A stretch of DNA of 64,000 nt, taken from positions 3,572,298-3,636,297 of the forward strand of contig NZ_CP034072.1 of the NCBI RefSeq assembly GCF_003855255.1. Reading direction: 5' to 3'. The stretch's first letter is position 1, and the number at the start of each line of letters is the position of its first letter. Made by a program: the position numbers and the translations under genes. This DNA is from Mycolicibacterium nivoides. Lineage in GTDB: Bacteria > Actinomycetota > Actinomycetes > Mycobacteriales > Mycobacteriaceae. Of the stretch, positions 62,694 through 64,000 are shown piece by piece. The notes beneath the pieces are model-generated. The model worked only from the letters and a program-made list of their open reading frames with translations, had not been told where the DNA came from and searched no databases.

Positions 62694-64000
62694 TTACTTC
62701 ATCGGCAGGAATGGAGCCTGCGTCTGAGCTTCACGCCTCTGCTGACCCTGATAGAACTGGTCATAAGAAGCCGTGTGGATATCGCCGTAGTTGTTAACCA
62801 CAGCCGGTCCCCCTAGACCGCCACCCTGAGGCTGCTGAGGAAGCACCGGAGCGCCATACGCGTTAGGTGACGAACCACCAGACAGCGTGCCCACCAGCAA
62901 GCTCGACAGAATGTTGACAGCGCCGCTAGCGACCTGCCCCGCAATCTGCGCGCCAGCCTGAATACCGGCACCAGCCGCACCACCGGCAGCACCAGCTCCC
63001 GGCGCAGCCGCACCCGCCGCGCCAGCGCCCATAGACGCTGCCGTGGCAATCAAGCTGCCCACATGCGTAAACCCTGACTGAATACCCTTGCTCAAGGCAG
63101 GGTTGTTGTGGTCAAGGTTCGTCGGCGCAGCCCCCGCAACAGAACGCGGATCAACGCCCGGCGTAGCACCCTCCGGCGCAGCCGCACCCGGCAACTGCCC
63201 GCTCGGCCCGGCGTTAGTGCCAGACAGCGCGCTACCAAGCCCACCAAGCGCCTGCTCTGCCGTCTCCGTAGGGACAACAGGCTCAACCGGTGGAGGAGGC
63301 ACAGCCGGATCGGCAGGCGCACCATTCGGCGCAGCCGTCGCAACTGGCGGCGGTGGAGCTGGCTGAGGCGTCGGCAACGGCGTCACCGGAGGCAACGGCA
63401 TACCACCCGGCGCGAAGCCCGGCAGCATCGACGGATCAATCCGCCCCGAGTTAATAGCCTCAAAGAAGCCCCGACCGTACTTAGCGACCGAATCCGCACG
63501 CGTGATGAACTCGCCGTTACTAACTCGCGCAAGCATCGAATCTGAGCGGCCCGTACCGGCACCACTCAGGAACCCTCCACTAGCGAAGCCAGGCAACGGG
63601 AAGTACGCCCAGTTCGTGAACTGCGGATCGTTGTAACCCGAAGCCCCCGACCCAACCGCAATCGGCTTCCCATACGTGCTCGACTCAATGTTCCGGCCAT
63701 CAGGCAGCGTTGCCGCCGTATGCGAAGCATTCCAGCCAATCCGGTAAGTTCCCGGTGGAGCCTGCGACGGATCAGCGATAAGCACGCCACCCTTAGCTGG
63801 AATGGCCTGCGCGAACCCGCCAGTACCACCCGTACGACCCGCGAACGGCTTACCGTTAAGCGCGTCGGCAACGTACATCACCAGACCTGAACAGTCCGTG
63901 CCGTCAAGACCCGAACCACCCCACACGTAAGGCTTACCCGCCATCAACTCAGCCATATTCGACGCACGCTGAGCAGCCGGAGATACCGACCCACTATTGA
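62694..64000 (-). CDS. Tape measure protein C-terminal part with NlpC/P60 domain
   Basis: 435 aa are visible and the reading frame is open at the right edge. An NlpC/P60-type cysteine peptidase begins near the edge: ELMAGKPYVWGGSGLDGTDCSGLVMYV (catalytic Cys after TD), and NASHTAATLPDGRNIES (His). The rest is a Pro/Ala/Gly-rich C-terminal tail (about 240-430). NlpC domains in tape measures open peptidoglycan during DNA entry. The true N-terminus lies beyond the window. Confidence 0.85.
   Translation of the reverse strand, partial: NSGSVSPAAQRASNMAELMAGKPYVWGGSGLDGTDCSGLVMYVADALNGKPFAGRTGGTGGFAQAIPAKGGVLIADPSQAPPGTYRIGWNASHTAATLPDGRNIESSTYGKPIAVGSGASGYNDPQFTNWAYFPLPGFASGGFLSGAGTGRSDSMLARVSNGEFITRADSVAKYGRGFFEAINSGRIDPSMLPGFAPGGMPLPPVTPLPTPQPAPPPPVATAAPNGAPADPAVPPPPVEPVVPTETAEQALGGLGSALSGTNAGPSGQLPGAAAPEGATPGVDPRSVAGAAPTNLDHNNPALSKGIQSGFTHVGSLIATAASMGAGAAGAAAPGAGAAGGAAGAGIQAGAQIAGQVASGAVNILSSLLVGTLSGGSSPNAYGAPVLPQQPQGGGLGGPAVVNNYGDIHTASYDQFYQGQQRREAQTQAPFLPMK

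Overview
The window is high-GC actinobacterial DNA. The host probably belongs to the mycolic-acid-bearing Mycobacteriales (Tsukamurella/Gordonia/Rhodococcus-like): the resident prophage has a LysA/LysB lysis pair, and LysB esterases act on mycolyl-arabinogalactan; DUF732-type lipoproteins, EspC/ESX-type cargo and an Lsr2 homologue fit the same group. The genus cannot be fixed from the sequence alone. Almost everything left of the tRNA cluster at 46.7-47.2 kb looks like accessory, integrative-element DNA. Almost everything right of it is a siphovirus prophage.

Region 1 (1-8 kb): a leftward operon (small protein, glutaredoxin-like NrdH, double HTH protein, RuvC-like resolvase, 31-aa protein, large secretion-type protein running off the left edge). 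Next come an iteron array (AAGTCCGCC/GGCGGACTT) and a RepA-like AAA+ ATPase preceded by an excisionase-like HTH protein. Region 2 (8-12.4 kb): trypsin-like lipoprotein protease, two proteins resembling type VII secretion cargo, small proteins and a GNAT acetyltransferase. Region 3 (12.5-22.4 kb) is a DNA-repair/defence island: HNH restriction endonuclease, C5 cytosine methyltransferase, Vsr mismatch nuclease, a uracil-DNA-glycosylase-like protein with an unusual active-site loop, a PD-(D/E)XK-like protein, and a tightly overlapping three-gene cassette (TIGR04255-like / HTH / SQTCDI protein) with a direct-repeat operator. That cassette is the best candidate here for an undescribed system.

Region 4 (22.4-36.3 kb) is the core of an actinomycete integrative and conjugative element (AICE-like). 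It has a putative origin with four palindromic iterons and two half-sites in exact mirror symmetry around an AT-rich centre, a primase-polymerase/helicase Rep protein, an FtsK/TraB-type DNA translocase, a second small P-loop ATPase, HTH accessory proteins, an array of 8-bp AGCCGATC repeats that looks like a TraB recognition (clt) locus, a DUF2637/SpdB-like membrane protein and several secreted proteins, closed by a terminator at 36.27 kb. Region 5 (36.3-46.7 kb): xis-like gene, an array of immunity genes behind an EspC-like protein and a WXG/ESX-type polymorphic toxin with a Tox-REase-5-like C-terminus, DUF732 lipoproteins (one frameshifted), a metallophosphoesterase, a SUKH protein, and a tyrosine integrase next to the 3' end of tRNA-Phe, the likely attachment end of the element.

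Region 6 (46.7-47.24 kb): tRNA-Phe, tRNA-Asp and tRNA-Glu on the minus strand, then the 5' half only of a tRNA-Lys, cut at the anticodon stem, marking the prophage junction. Region 7 (47.2-64 kb): prophage right-arm genes. Rightward: membrane protein, Lsr2, nucleotidyltransferase, secreted protein. Leftward: tape measure end, tail and fibre proteins, LysA, LysB, holin-type proteins and an NrdH-like protein. Two replication modules and several excisionase-like genes suggest that region 1-5 is a composite of at least two elements.
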